From NCBI GenBank assembly GCA_006503475.1, contig RSEH01000056.1, positions 118,399-182,398 of the forward strand: 64,000 nucleotides of DNA, given 5' to 3'. Made by a program: the position numbers and the translations under genes. Below the pieces are notes generated by a model that searched no databases, had not been told where the DNA came from, and saw only the letters and a program-made list of their open reading frames with translations. Shown here one piece after another: positions 29,841 to 41,346 of this stretch (within the stretch, counting starts at the first letter, position 1; every line of letters starts with the position of its first letter). This DNA is from Stentor roeselii (Eukaryota > Ciliophora > Heterotrichea > Heterotrichida > Stentoridae).

Positions 29841-31898
29841 ATGAATAGGGTTTATATCTTTTCAAGACCATCTATTCCTAAAGTTCGAGTAGCTGGACAG
29901 GAAATGGACTGGAAAAGGTTGAACACGAAATGGATTCATCTTGATATTGAGTCAAAGGAACTGACTCTTGAATATCCTCACAATACTCTGAGCTTCATTT
30001 TAACAGGCTCAGCACAATTCGCAATATATAAGGATGAATTGATTCCTCTGAAGACTTCACTTAATCGAATTCTTCTTATTTCAGATATTGACAATACATT
30101 ATTCAATAAAACCAGTCAAGCAAAATCAGCTTACCATTGTTTTATCAGGTTTTGGATTGAAAACTACGAATTTAGTGGATCCAAACTTGTTTATAATACT
30201 GGAAGATGTCTTACTGAATACAACAAGGATAAAGGAGAATTTTATGAGCCTGATCTTCTGATGAGTGTTTTAGGAAACTATGCTTATAAATATGATAATG
30301 ATGAAAATTTAGTACTTCAAGAATCTTTTAATTTATTTGTTGAGCAGTTCAAAGATACTGATTGGGATGCTGATGAATATTACGAAGATTTTAAAGGATT
30401 TTTCCCTTGGATTACAAGTTGTTTTATATCTAAAGATCCCTATAACCTTTACTTCAAAATTCCTAGAATTGAAAACGATGAAAGAATGAACGAAATAAGT
30501 AAGCACGTCAAAAATGAAAACCAAAGAAAAATCAATGGCAAACTCATGGAAGCGAAGACAATCATTACAGGTCAAGGATCTCAAGATATTTGGTCACTTG
30601 AAATAATTCCTAAATTCGCTGGGAAAGGACTCGCTGTTCGATATGCCCAGTGGATATTGGGATTTTCTGATTTTGATACTTTCACTGCTGGAGATTCTTT
30701 AAATGATAAAGATGCCTTTAAGATTCAGATTAGGGGTGTGATTGTTGGAAATGCCGAAGAGAGTTTAGTTCAATGGTATTCTAAAAAACAAAGAAATCAC
30801 TTATATCTTTCAAGTCAACACTACGCACTAGGAATTATTGACCTTCTCACAACATACAACCTTCAAGAATCCCCCTCAAAAATTTACATCTACAAGCCTG
30901 AGTTCCCCAATCCTTCCGTCCTAATCCAAGGGAAAAAAAAACCGCTAGAAACCTTCAAACAAAAATGGTTTTGCTTCGAAACAAATCAAAATTCATTCGA
31001 ACTCGAATCGCCTTCATTAAAATTCTTAGAAATTCCAAAACCAGGACGTTACGCGTTATTCGACTCCACATTAATCCAAATAACTCCAAACCTTTCACCT
31101 ATTCTTTTAGTATCCGACTTAGACAACACATTATTCAACGATACCGAAGCAGGTGTTACTTACTACAAAGATTTCCTAAAGTTCTGGTTAACTTTCCACG
31201 AATTCAACGGTTCTTTCCTAGTTTACAACACAGGGCGAAACATGCCTCACTACCTCGAAGATGAGTACCGACTATTCAAGCCAGACTTGATTTTATTGTG
31301 CTTGTCAAGTTTCGCTTATTTTTACGACAAAAACTTGAGTTTAAAGCAAGACCTTGACCTAGAAAAAAACAATTCTTCTCTAAAGCATGACTGGGACACA
31401 TCTCTTTTCACTGAAGCTTTATGTGAGAAATTCAACTTAAATAGAGAAGTAGTGATTCGGTCATACGATACTTATATTCTGCTTAAGCTTGAAGAAGACT
31501 TCGCTCTTCAACACTACAGAGAAATTAGGACTTTTTCTAGGAATAAAGAGAAAAAATTGATTAATGGAAGAGTTTTTCATGCGGAAGTGACTCTTATTCA
31601 ACATAACTTGATTCATGAGAGATATCTCGAGATTAGACCTTTATTCGTTGGAAAAGGAATCGGTCTTCGCTACGCTCAGAAAAAGTTCAGCTTTAGTAAT
31701 GAAAACATTTTCGCAGCAGGGGACAGTCCAAACGACATCGACTCACTAAAGCTTCCAGTGAATGGAATCGTGATGAGCAACAGCGAAGAGCTCCTTCTTG
31801 AATGGTTTCGAAAGAAAATCAGAAAAAATTTGATCATCTCTGAAGAAAAGTGGGCGAAAGGACTGGAGATTGAATTAGAAAAAAGATTAATAATTTAG
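29841..31898 (+). CDS. Double-HAD, sucrose-phosphatase-like protein, copy 3
   Basis: 685 residues from the ATG at 29841 (MNRVYIFSRPS), chosen because it aligns exactly with the start of copy 2; upstream in-frame ATGs exist at 29829 and 29832. Motif I is DIDNTL (Asp82) in the first HAD and DLDNTL in the second, and motif IV is GDSLNDKD and GDSPNDID. The preceding carbohydrate-binding-like modules are conserved (FKQKWFCFETN in the second). The first ~1000 bases use T/G-ending codons, then from ~30840 to ~31300 A/C-ending codons dominate sharply. Confidence 0.85.
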   Translation: MNRVYIFSRPSIPKVRVAGQEMDWKRLNTKWIHLDIESKELTLEYPHNTLSFILTGSAQFAIYKDELIPLKTSLNRILLISDIDNTLFNKTSQAKSAYHCFIRFWIENYEFSGSKLVYNTGRCLTEYNKDKGEFYEPDLLMSVLGNYAYKYDNDENLVLQESFNLFVEQFKDTDWDADEYYEDFKGFFPWITSCFISKDPYNLYFKIPRIENDERMNEISKHVKNENQRKINGKLMEAKTIITGQGSQDIWSLEIIPKFAGKGLAVRYAQWILGFSDFDTFTAGDSLNDKDAFKIQIRGVIVGNAEESLVQWYSKKQRNHLYLSSQHYALGIIDLLTTYNLQESPSKIYIYKPEFPNPSVLIQGKKKPLETFKQKWFCFETNQNSFELESPSLKFLEIPKPGRYALFDSTLIQITPNLSPILLVSDLDNTLFNDTEAGVTYYKDFLKFWLTFHEFNGSFLVYNTGRNMPHYLEDEYRLFKPDLILLCLSSFAYFYDKNLSLKQDLDLEKNNSSLKHDWDTSLFTEALCEKFNLNREVVIRSYDTYILLKLEEDFALQHYREIRTFSRNKEKKLINGRVFHAEVTLIQHNLIHERYLEIRPLFVGKGIGLRYAQKKFSFSNENIFAAGDSPNDIDSLKLPVNGIVMSNSEELLLEWFRKKIRKNLIISEEKWAKGLEIELEKRLII

Positions 31899-31921
31899 AC
31901 TTATTTTACACTTTAAATACT

Positions 31922-33148
31922 CTAGCTTATTCCAAACAAGTCGCCAATGGTGGTCCTCGGCTTTTCACTTCTCATATATCGGTGCTTTGCATAAGCGCTT
32001 GAGACCCGAGCCGAGTCTGAACTGGCGACAACGACTCTTCCAGTGGCTTGAGTTGCAGGGCGACAGTCAAGAGTAAGTCTTCGAAGAATTCCATCTTTTC
32101 CAACTCCAGTCGAGAAGCACTTAACAAAAAAATTATCATTAGGGTCATTTTCCATCCTTTCAAGAACAGACTCTGCTTTTTCCTGTACTTCAAAAGTACG
32201 AATTTTTCTCCTATCTCGATGATCTCTGCTTTCTTTGCTGTTTTCTTCTTCTCTTTCTTTCTTCTCACTTTTCTCTTTTTTCTCACTTCTCTGCAACCTT
32301 TCCATCTTCTCTATTTTTCCAACTTCCGCATCAGAGGCAGGAACTCGATAAGTTTTCTTTGTAAAGACAGGAACTAATTCAAGGACATCTCTAATTCGAG
32401 GGCGATTTTTGTGATTTTTTTCAAGCAACTTCGACACAAAAGCAACAAGACGAGGACTGTACTTGGGTGGAAGTGCTTTTGGCTCTTTCAAGGCAATGTT
32501 TTGCCCAAGTGTCAGCAAAGAATCTCCTAAAAAAGGCGCTTCGAAAGTGCAGAGCGCATACAAAACACACCCCATCCCCCAGACGTCAACTTTAAAGCCA
32601 TAAGGCTGATGCCTGATCTGTTCAGGACTTAAATAAAGAGGAGTCCCGATGGTTGAAGTGTTAGTTTCTTTGTCGTTTAAAATCTTAGAAAGTCCCAAGT
32701 CGCCTATTTTGACTCGGTTGTTCTTATCTAAGAAGATGTTCATGCACTTTATATCCCGATGTAGAATTTTTCGCTTGTGAAGATGTTTCAATCCTAAAGC
32801 AATTTCATAAGCCCAGAGCCAGATCTGCCCTTCTTCGATATGTCTTCGAGAAACTTTGTATCTGTTCAGTTTCTGTTGCAAGTCGCCACCTGCCGCGTAT
32901 TCCATCAGAATGAAAAGCATGCGGTTTTGAATAAGGCTGTCAAAGTACTTGATAATATGCGGATGACTTACTTTTTTCAACAGATCGACTTCTTTTAATG
33001 CCTGGTCCTGTTTTTGTTCAGAAATGTTGGAAAAATCGATTGTTTTGACCACGAAGTACCTGCCTGACAACTGATGTTGCACCTTGTAGACCACTCCAGA
33101 AGTCCCTCTGCCCAGTTCTTCCACGACTGATACTTTGAGAGTGTTCAT
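31922..33148 (-). CDS. NEK-family (NIMA-related) serine/threonine kinase
   Basis: 408 residues. The kinase domain occupies ~1-260: LGRGTSGVVYKV glycine loop, VVKTID lysine, HRDIKCMN catalytic loop, DLG in place of DFG (common in NEKs), TSTIGTPLYLSPE activation segment and DVWGMGCVLY. A coiled, Lys/Glu-rich region follows (~275-320, many EKKEKSEKK-type residues), with a short tail. NEKs are greatly expanded in ciliates and usually control basal bodies, cilia length or cortical growth. It is convergent with HAD copy 3 (23 bp between stops) and lies 20 bp downstream of the next minus-strand gene. Confidence 0.88.
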   Translation of the reverse strand: MNTLKVSVVEELGRGTSGVVYKVQHQLSGRYFVVKTIDFSNISEQKQDQALKEVDLLKKVSHPHIIKYFDSLIQNRMLFILMEYAAGGDLQQKLNRYKVSRRHIEEGQIWLWAYEIALGLKHLHKRKILHRDIKCMNIFLDKNNRVKIGDLGLSKILNDKETNTSTIGTPLYLSPEQIRHQPYGFKVDVWGMGCVLYALCTFEAPFLGDSLLTLGQNIALKEPKALPPKYSPRLVAFVSKLLEKNHKNRPRIRDVLELVPVFTKKTYRVPASDAEVGKIEKMERLQRSEKKEKSEKKEREEENSKESRDHRDRRKIRTFEVQEKAESVLERMENDPNDNFFVKCFSTGVGKDGILRRLTLDCRPATQATGRVVVASSDSARVSSAYAKHRYMRSEKPRTTIGDLFGIS

Positions 33149-33168
33149 AATTATGAAAAGGCTAACTA

Positions 33169-36100
33169 TTAAGAGTAAAGGTTGATTTCTCCTTCACCGT
33201 CTCTTCTGCTCATTTCAAGTTCAGCAGTTTCTGACCTGGATCGCTTTCTGAGGATGTTTACCAGGTAGATGACTGTGAAACCTATCAGTGAATAGATAAG
33301 GGCGACTATTATAAAGGAACTTGTTTCACTTTGTGATGAGCAGGTTGTTTCAGATAGGAAATAACCTTCAGCGCATTCGAAGCATTTATCACCTGAATAG
33401 CCTTCCTTGCAGAAACACTTGTAATCATCGAGACAAGCAGTAAAACCGACAGGGTTGCATTCACAGCCGGCCATGCAATATTCATGAAAAATCTCTGCAT
33501 CTTCGAACATATCACTAAAAAGTGCGAGTTTGTAACATGTGTCGATTTTCAGTATATTTGTGTCAAACTCATACAACACAGAATCAACGCGATCAGTCTT
33601 CTTGACTTTTGTTGGAAAAACCTTTTCTTCTTTCTTTGAAGTTAGAAATATTGAAGGAAGTTCAACAGGGTCTCTGAACGTGATTCTTAAAATTAATGGC
33701 TCAGTGATTTTGTGGCTTTTGACTGACTCTGGGACTACTGAAACCAGTTGATTCTTTAAGTTGTCAAAAGGAAGGAACTCAAGTGCGAATCCGAAGGGGA
33801 AGCAAAGACTTGTATCTGCGAATTTGGTTAACATTAACTTGTTGGAAAGTCCAGTTTTTATCACTAAAGAGTACTTTCCCGCTTCAAGCACTGTTCCTGG
33901 TAAACTAGTAGCAAAGTTAAACCTTTCATTTGGACTTTCAATCAAATCCAGTTCCCAGGTGCTTGTTTCTATAACTTTAGACTGATCATAAATTTTCAGG
34001 GTGTAAAGACTTGTCAAGAAATCATGAAAAATAGTAGCGGAAACGATTCCTTTTTCATTTAAAGTCAATTCCATTGAGTAGTTCAAAGTCAAGCCTGAAG
34101 TTTGGACGTCAGGAGGCAAAGAAGACGACCCTCGGATCCAAGAGCCTAAAATAAGAAGGTCGTCTTTTGAGTAACTCGAACTTTTCGACCCCAAATCGAA
34201 CTTGCCCTTGGGAAGAAGACCTGAAGTCACTGAAGACGAGCATTGAAGAAGCTTTCTCACTGTTGACAAGGTCTCAACTTGAAGCTTCATATGAAAAGTA
34301 ATGCAATCTTTTGTTGACTGGGTCAAGTAAGATATAAGCACGTAATACCCTTTCCCAGCAGCGTTTAAACTCAGGATTAAACTCACTTTATTCAGAGTTC
34401 CTTGCGAAAAACCTACTTTTTCCTTCATTTTCGCATCACGGAAGACTGAAAATTCCATGAAAAGTTCAGGATCGTTTGAAACAGCAGTTATTCTCATTAT
34501 TGAGTTTTTCGGAACTTCTACAAAAAGCAGGTCTGGATTTTTACTTGCTTTAAACTTTCCTTTAAATGTGACGCTGCCGTCTTCACCTTGAGGGCCTCCA
34601 TATTTCGAGATGAGACGAGTAGGAACAGGAGAAGCTGTGCAAGAGTCTTCATTAGCTGAGGAGGATAAAGAAATTTGTAAAGGCCAACAAGGATTCGACA
34701 CTGTTTTCGATGTACTTGAAATCAACTCTATTTTATACTCGCCAGGCTCCAGTCTCGCCTTGACCTGTGCAACATTTTCTCCTCCAATGGACTGGGCAAT
34801 GTTTTCATTAGTGTCAGAACTGATGATCATCGAGAGATACCCTGAAAGAATATTAGCATAACTGAGATAAACAGAAATTTCAGAAGCTTCAGCGACAGAG
34901 AACTGAACAGAGTTCTCAGAAGTTGAGTCATAAATGATGCAAATATCTTGTAAGTAGCTGGCATCTTCTAATCGTGAGCTGTCTTTACAGTCATACATGT
35001 TCCGAAGAGCTTTTACTTCTTTTTCAGTCATGATTTCAAGATCGAATTCAAAAAAACTGCAACCTTCAGCGGCTCCAGTGGTTTTTTCGTTGATAATCTC
35101 TAATCGATAAGAGTTATTTTCAACATAAAGATGCAGGCCGTCGGTAAGTGTGGCTACAGTGGCAGAAGCGATAATTTCATGAGAAGTTTGAAGATTCAAG
35201 GCCAAGGTCAAGACGTGGAATTCTTTCGGTGACACAAAAACCCTTAAAAGTGACTTTTCCGAAATCTCGAAGCGAATGACGTGTCTGTAAAAATTTGAAG
35301 AAATCTTCTGATGAAAATGAACCCTTCCTGTCTCTAGCAAGCCTTCAACACTGAGGGAATAAGGAGGGTCTGGAAAGCTGCAGGTTTCAGTTTTTCTCAT
35401 CAAATTTACAGTATTTTTACTAAACGTGTAACTTTCTATCAAAACTGCGATATTGACTTGAATACATTCTGCCGCTTTACTTGTGAAAAGGTCTTTCAGA
35501 ACTATTGAATATTGACCTTTATAAAGCTTCACTGGCTTCAACTGGTATCGATGAATTGCGTCGAATTCACCCCACTCGACAAGGACTCCTTCTTTAAAAA
35601 TCTCGAAAGTTAGTCCAAAGTTGTTGCTGATGATAAAACCGGAGACCAATGCGAACTCGTCAGAGATTTCTAAAGGAATTGACTTGGAATAAGGCTTTTT
35701 TGAACGGGAATATGAAAACTTTGGAGCTGATGGAGATAAACCTTCGCTGTCGATGAAGTTGAAGTGGATTGAGTCTACTGTTCGGTGAAGGATCAAGCTT
35801 TCGTCGGGCTCGCTTATGGAACAGGATTCTGTTAAAATTGGGTAAATTTCGGAGAGCATCAGGTAGGTGTGGCAGAGATTTGAGTCTTTTGGGTAGTAAT
35901 AAATTTGTAACTCGTATTCGGTGTCTGGTTGAAGTTGTGATGATAGGGAAAAAATTAGGGGAAAGGTTCGGGTTTCTGATTCGTTAGAGATTATTGTTTG
36001 ACCACCTGATTTAAGAACTAGTTTCATCATACCGTCCAGCGATTCAACCACAACTTTAAAAACACTTTCTTTTGCCACAACAAACCTAGTCTTATCATAA

Positions 36101-38055
36101 ACATCATTATAAGAGTTAGGTGCCAAGAACCTTTTATTAAAAATCGAAGTAACAGGCATCAAGTTCTGATCAGTGCCCCTAGGTCCAAGTTTATCAAGAG
36201 TATTAAAAGTGCTTGGTAAAGAATAAGTTAAATGTTCACTGCACTTCCACTTCTCAAGTTCTTTTTTCCCAGTATTAACAATTTTAACATTAAGGTTAAA
36301 ATTGATGCATCCAGTTTCCTTAACTCCAGCAACAGGTGATCGAAGAAGTACCTGAAACTGATATTTTCCAGCTTTCAGACTACCTTGCAAATAATTACGT
36401 TCAACATTCCTAAAAACTTCCTTATTCTTGTTAGTAATCAAAATAAGCAAGTCATTAGCAACAAAGTCAGAAAAAATCTCAAAGTAAGCAAAAACCATTG
36501 AAGAAAACTCAACTTCAGCATAAAAAACGACTTCATGGCCATCTTTCGGGTGTTCCAATGAAAAGACTTTATCAGGCAAGAGTTCAAACCTTCCATCTTT
36601 TTTAAGTTTTTCATTGATTCCCTGAAAAATCTCATTTAAACTCTCCTGATCTTCACATCGATTGAAACTTTTAGTAGTTTCTTTAAGAGCTTGTCGAGGA
36701 CTAAGTCCAATATAAACCAAAAAAGTATCACAAAACTTGTTTGTTGTATCTTCTGAGATGCTTCCAGCTTCAGAAAAAGTGATATGATAAGGGCCTTCAT
36801 CAATAGTTGCCACCAAAGCATCTGTCTCATAAGTCAAAGTCGATTCCTTGATAACCTTATGGGTGAAGTCTCGAAGCTGGACCTTTACCTTCAGACCTTC
36901 CTCTTGAACAGTGACAATTCTAAGCACTGATTCTTTATTCACCATAAAAGAAGTCTTCTGCACATCAGCTGAGAAGTCAGCAACGATATGATCCGAGAAA
37001 CGAATAAACCCATTAAAAGAAATCCCGTCTTCATCGATATGTCTCGGAAGAATCCCAGCCTTACAGTTCACCCGGTCTTCTTTTTCACTCAACTGAGAAA
37101 AAGAAGCATAAAGACTCACTTCAACCCCTTCCCCGATATGTTTAAAAATTTCTAAGTCCCCTTCACTTCCAACGTAAAAGATTGAAATATTGTAATTCCC
37201 TGGACTTGCAATCACATTCAAAGTCAAAGAATTCTTCAGTTCACGTTTCGCGAAAACACATCCAAACTTGCAAGGATTTTCCAGAGAAAAGTCAGGACGC
37301 ACGTTGTCATTAAATAAAACCATGCGAAGTCCTCCAAAAGTCAAAAAATCATGAGCTGTTTAAAACTTACTCAAGACAAAGTTGATCTTCGACAGTCCTG
37401 TGGCACCAAAAGCTTTTTCTTCACTTGTTGGAACTGAGATGGTAAAGTTATAGGAATGTAAAAAGTCCTTCACTTCTGAGGTTTTCAAAGACATTGATGG
37501 ACTTGCCACTGAAAGTGAGTTGTAGTTGATGTCATTTGACAAGTCACTCAAGTGACTGAAGCCTGTTGCTTCTTTTATTGAATTTTTTGGAATTTGCTTC
37601 AGTGAGTTCAAAGCTAAGTTCAGGTAAAGATAAGCCTCCGTGCATCCGACGTTGTCGCTGCTCACTTCTTCGAATGCGTCGGGGTCCAGTTGGATTGAAT
37701 AGGATCCTGCCTTGAGTTTTAACGAGAACTGCCCGTACTTTGAAGATAAAATCGTCTTTGACTCTGTTTCTGAGTCACTTGAAAAAGTCGCGTGAAGTGA
37801 GAAGTACTTCGGCTCGATTGTCACTCGGAACCAGGAGACTTCTAAGACTTCAAAAGTCCATTCTATTGGAAATTTTGGAGCGTAAAACTGACCCGATGTC
37901 TCAATTTTCAAGCTTCGGTCGTAAGTTGGAGAGAAGAAAGTCATGTCGGCTGGCAGGTCGAGCAAATCACAGCTCAGAGCTGTGAGTATTTGCAAGAAGA
38001 GCAGCATTTTTAAAACGAATAGATCGGTAATTAGTTGAGGTTCGATGGGTATCAT
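33169..38055 (-). CDS. Large single-pass membrane protein with repeated beta-domains and EGF-like motif, two exons
   Basis: 1623 residues after removing the 15-nt intron 37356-37370 (GTAAGTTTTAAACAG on the minus strand, containing TAA). The first ATG is at 38055; the ATG at 38007 starts a better signal peptide (MLLFLQILTALSC). The ectodomain is a series of ~150-190-residue beta-sandwich-like units, each ending in a strand like AGKYSLVI, AGSYSIQL or PGNYNISI and often with one cysteine, reminiscent of PPC-type modules. Near the C terminus is a laminin/EGF-like cysteine cluster (CECNPVGF, CFCKEGYSGDKC), then one membrane helix (~1573-1595) and a basic tail. It is probably a surface receptor or adhesin. 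No enzymatic motif is seen. Confidence 0.8.
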
Positions 38056-38521
38056 GAGGAGTTTGGTTTAGGATTTTTTTAGAGAATTTTCTAGGAAAAG
38101 AGATTTTTGGGATTATTTTAGGGTTTTAGAAGAATGGGTTTTAGGGTTTTTTTATTTGAGACTTCAAGGTTAGATTGATGATTACTCATTAACGAATATT
38201 ACGGATTTTTATGATGGACATTTAGAATATTTTGATATTTCTAGTTTTCTAGAGTTTCGGTAAGATTTAAATCATTTAGATATCAATCTTTCTAGCTCTA
38301 AATCACGGAGCCCTTGCACTTTAATATACCCTCAGAATTTTTAAATATAACTACTTAGAAAACCTTTAATATTTCCAATCTTATAATACAAAAAAAAAAT
38401 TTCTTATCTAATTTCCAAGCTCGTTACCAATACTAAAAACTCTCTTACTTTGTTATAATCACCTTAACTAATAAATCTCTCAAATTCACTGACATTTTTA
38501 ATTCAGTAAAATAAATATCAA
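38056..38521. other. Intergenic spacer between divergent genes, ~470 bp
   Basis: AT-rich DNA containing the promoters of the membrane protein gene (minus) and the gene at 38522 (plus). No motif could be supported. Confidence 0.5.
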
Positions 38522-39172
38522 ATGAGGTCAACATTAAGCTTATCTCCTATTCCACGAGAATCAATCGACACATTACCTTTCACATCTAAAGTATTCACCC
38601 TCTACAATAAACAGCAAGACTCAATCGAAGGAATTTCTTTTGCATTCACTTCAGAAGACCAAGCACATCATTCATTTAAACTCCCGCCCTTAACAGATAA
38701 AACCAAACTTCAAGGTCTTTCATCTAAAAATCTTAGTCTTTTAGTCGATTTGGGCCTTTCACCGAACGTAAAACTATCACATGAAAACTTGATAAAATTC
38801 AAAAATGCGAAAAAAAAGTCCATCACAATTTCAGACTTTATGAGAAAATCTGACAAGAAAAAACTTTTAGCTTCTCCAACACTTGCAAATATTTTCACTC
38901 AAGATGATAAAAAAAAGGCTGAAACACCTAAAACCCTGACTTTTGCAGAATTTATGGGTTTTCATTCAACTGCGAAAAAATCAGGGTCTTTTCAAGTCCT
39001 GCCGATGATTGAAAGTGCTGAGTCGGAATCATCGAAAGTTTCAGGAAATAAGTTCAAAAAAGAAGAAGGTTTGAAAAAAATAGAAAAAATTTTAGAGTCT
39101 TGTGATAACTTGTTACATTCAAAAAAAAACACAAATAAAGGAAGAAGAGTTATTTGGAGAAGAAGTATTTAG
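38522..39172 (+). CDS. Hypothetical protein, 216 aa
   Basis: ATG at 38522. The protein is Ser/Lys-rich with low complexity and two similar short blocks, TISDFMRKSDKKK and TFAEFMGFHSTAKK, which suggest an internal repeat. No signal peptide or membrane segment. It ends 15 bp before the ATG of the endonuclease III-like gene on the same strand. Function unknown. Confidence 0.55.
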   Translation: MRSTLSLSPIPRESIDTLPFTSKVFTLYNKQQDSIEGISFAFTSEDQAHHSFKLPPLTDKTKLQGLSSKNLSLLVDLGLSPNVKLSHENLIKFKNAKKKSITISDFMRKSDKKKLLASPTLANIFTQDDKKKAETPKTLTFAEFMGFHSTAKKSGSFQVLPMIESAESESSKVSGNKFKKEEGLKKIEKILESCDNLLHSKKNTNKGRRVIWRRSI

Positions 39173-39187
39173 TGTAAATAATTCAAT

Positions 39188-39916
39188 ATGGTTAAAGGAA
39201 AGACTAAATCGCTTTTGGTTAATTCGAAAGACTGGAATTCGCTTTACTCGTTTCTTAAAAATGCAAGGGGTTCCTTTGAAGCCCCAGTCGACACCCGAAT
39301 CTCAGAAACGACTTCTCAAGTAAATTCAGAAGATTACCGCTTCTCTATTCTCATTAAAATGATCATCGGTGCCCAAATGCGTGAAAATCTTTCAGCAAAA
39401 AAACTAGAAGCCCTGAAAGTAAAAGGATTGAATGTTGAGAGGTTTTTAAAGACTTCTGAAGAAGATTTGATAGAAGAATTAACGGGAATCAGCTATCATA
39501 AGAAAAAAGCGAAATACGTTAAAAAGACTTGTGAGATGCTCGAAGGTGAATTTGAAGGAAAAGTGCCTTTGGATTACAAAAGTCTTATTTCTCTTCCTGG
39601 AATCGGTTCTAGATCCGCGAACATGCTTTTGACTATCCTTGGAAAACCTTCAAATAACATGATAGTCGATGCAAATATTCACCGAATATCAAATCGACTA
39701 GGAATAATTTCCACAGATAATCCAAACCAAACCGAAAAAGAACTGAGTAAAATAATCCCCAAAGATCTAACTAAAGAATTTTATGTAAACTTACTTGGAT
39801 TTGCCCAGGTTTATTGCAAACCAAAAGCCCCTGATTGCAAGTCTTGCCCAGCATCTGCGATATGTAAGAAAGTCGGTTTAGAAGAAGTAAGAAACCATTC
39901 TAACTCTCGAAAATAA
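39188..39916 (+). CDS. Endonuclease III-like (HhH-GPD) protein lacking the catalytic lysine
   Basis: 242 residues. The endonuclease III fold is clear: a helix-hairpin-helix LPGIGSRSAN, the VDANIHRISNRLG segment with the conserved Asp161, and an intact 4Fe-4S loop of pattern C-x6-C-x2-C-x5-C starting at CKPKAPDC. The lysine that forms the Schiff base (GRKTAN in E. coli Nth) is Arg142 here, so AP-lyase and bifunctional glycosylase activity should be lost or altered. It may be a DNA-binding or monofunctional paralogue. A canonical relative with the lysine lies at 45145-45879. Members with non-lysine residues exist in the wider HhH-GPD superfamily (MutY has Ser), so residual monofunctional glycosylase activity is possible. 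Confidence 0.85.
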   Translation: MVKGKTKSLLVNSKDWNSLYSFLKNARGSFEAPVDTRISETTSQVNSEDYRFSILIKMIIGAQMRENLSAKKLEALKVKGLNVERFLKTSEEDLIEELTGISYHKKKAKYVKKTCEMLEGEFEGKVPLDYKSLISLPGIGSRSANMLLTILGKPSNNMIVDANIHRISNRLGIISTDNPNQTEKELSKIIPKDLTKEFYVNLLGFAQVYCKPKAPDCKSCPASAICKKVGLEEVRNHSNSRK

Positions 39917-40060
39917 TCCTCAACACAAAAAAACTTATAGTATTAATAAAAAACATGTCTTATGATAATAAAATTTCCTTCACAATTTTAAAAATATTAA
40001 AGAATTTCGTGTTTCTGCAGTTAAACAATTTTTCAATCTTATTCTTTCCTAATAATTTTC

Positions 40061-41263
40061 ATGAGTGGCTCATATCTCGAAGTGCAGACCTTGACCTGGG
40101 AAAAAGACACCCACGGACTGTTTGACTACGAGTCCAACAGCCTTTGCAAGTCAAATTTTAAAATAACAGGCCCGTCATCTTTTTATCGCTTCAATTCTGA
40201 ATGTTATCTTCTTAATGATGAACCTCGCCTTGGATCTGTCCCTCTTCTGCGCATTGACCAGAAGCTTGGTGAGTATAACGCGAATCTTATACAAGACGAA
40301 CCTGATTCTAGTCTTTGGTTAGTTGTCAAGTCACTTAAAAGCAAATTCGGAAACGGTCTTAGACTTAGGGAAGGCGATTGGCTCAAACTTGGAAGGGTTC
40401 GTTTGAAGGTTCAGAAAATTTCAAGTGCTGGGGAAATGGAATATACTTTAGCACAGAAATGCTTTATGCAGAATTTTACTAGTGAAGTTGATTTGCAGGA
40501 CCCTGGAGATCAAAGTGAGAGCTCTCCCTGCCGCATTTGCCTATCTGAAGGAGAACTTCCAGAAGACCCTCTAATCTGTCCATGCAAATGTTCAGGAACG
40601 ATGAAGTTCGTTCACGTAAACTGCTTAAAAGAGTGGATAAAAAATAAAGTATCCTCAAGAGTAACCGAAAAAGGTATAACAGTTTATTTCAAAGACCTTT
40701 CATGCGAACTATGCAGTGTAAGTCTTCCAACTTTCCTATACCACAAAGGAAAACAGATAAGTTTGATCAACATAAGCTTCCCAAACAAAAGTTTCATCGT
40801 GCTTGAAGAATACAAACCAGAAAATTCACAGAGAAGTGGCTTGCACCTCGTTTCACTCGACCCTGGGCAGTCCGGGGTGATCGGCAGAGGACATGACAGT
40901 GATATCAAAATGTCTGACATTTCTGTGAGTCGCAAACATTGCAGCATCAAGTTGATTGACAAGGACTTTTTTTTAGAGGACTGTAAAAGCAAATTCGGGA
41001 CTTTGACTCGATTAAATGGGCAGCTTATTTTGAGATATAACTCGGAATTGACTGTGCAAGTCAATAGAACTGTTTTTCACTTCTTGTATAAAGAACCTTG
41101 GAGCTTTAAAAAAGCTTGCTGTTGTGAAAAATCTAAAGTTAGTGTTGAAGCTCCTTCTTATTATACACAACCTGATGTTCAGGTTAGTTTCAATGAGGCT
41201 CTTAGCAATCGGGTTACTATGAATGGTATTAATAGGGAAAGTAACATTGAAGCTGCGAATTAG
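40061..41263 (+). CDS. RING-CH (MARCH-type) and FHA domain protein
   Basis: 400 residues. The N-terminal ~135 residues resemble a first, degenerate FHA-like beta domain ([20 protein letters not shown]). A RING-CH finger follows at ~157-220: [19 protein letters not shown] and CELC, the C4HC3 pattern of MARCH ubiquitin ligases. A clear FHA domain is at ~265-350 ([26 protein letters not shown]), which binds phosphothreonine peptides. MARCH membrane helices are absent, so this is a soluble E3 candidate recruited by phosphorylation. I believe this domain pairing is recurrent in ciliates, from general knowledge and not checked here. Confidence 0.88.
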   Translation: MSGSYLEVQTLTWEKDTHGLFDYESNSLCKSNFKITGPSSFYRFNSECYLLNDEPRLGSVPLLRIDQKLGEYNANLIQDEPDSSLWLVVKSLKSKFGNGLRLREGDWLKLGRVRLKVQKISSAGEMEYTLAQKCFMQNFTSEVDLQDPGDQSESSPCRICLSEGELPEDPLICPCKCSGTMKFVHVNCLKEWIKNKVSSRVTEKGITVYFKDLSCELCSVSLPTFLYHKGKQISLINISFPNKSFIVLEEYKPENSQRSGLHLVSLDPGQSGVIGRGHDSDIKMSDISVSRKHCSIKLIDKDFFLEDCKSKFGTLTRLNGQLILRYNSELTVQVNRTVFHFLYKEPWSFKKACCCEKSKVSVEAPSYYTQPDVQVSFNEALSNRVTMNGINRESNIEAAN

Positions 41264-41346
41264 AATTGTAGTTAATTAATTATCTATGGTTTGAGAATTT
41301 TGGTTATATTATGTTGTTAAACTGATACAATAAGATTTCTTAGAAT

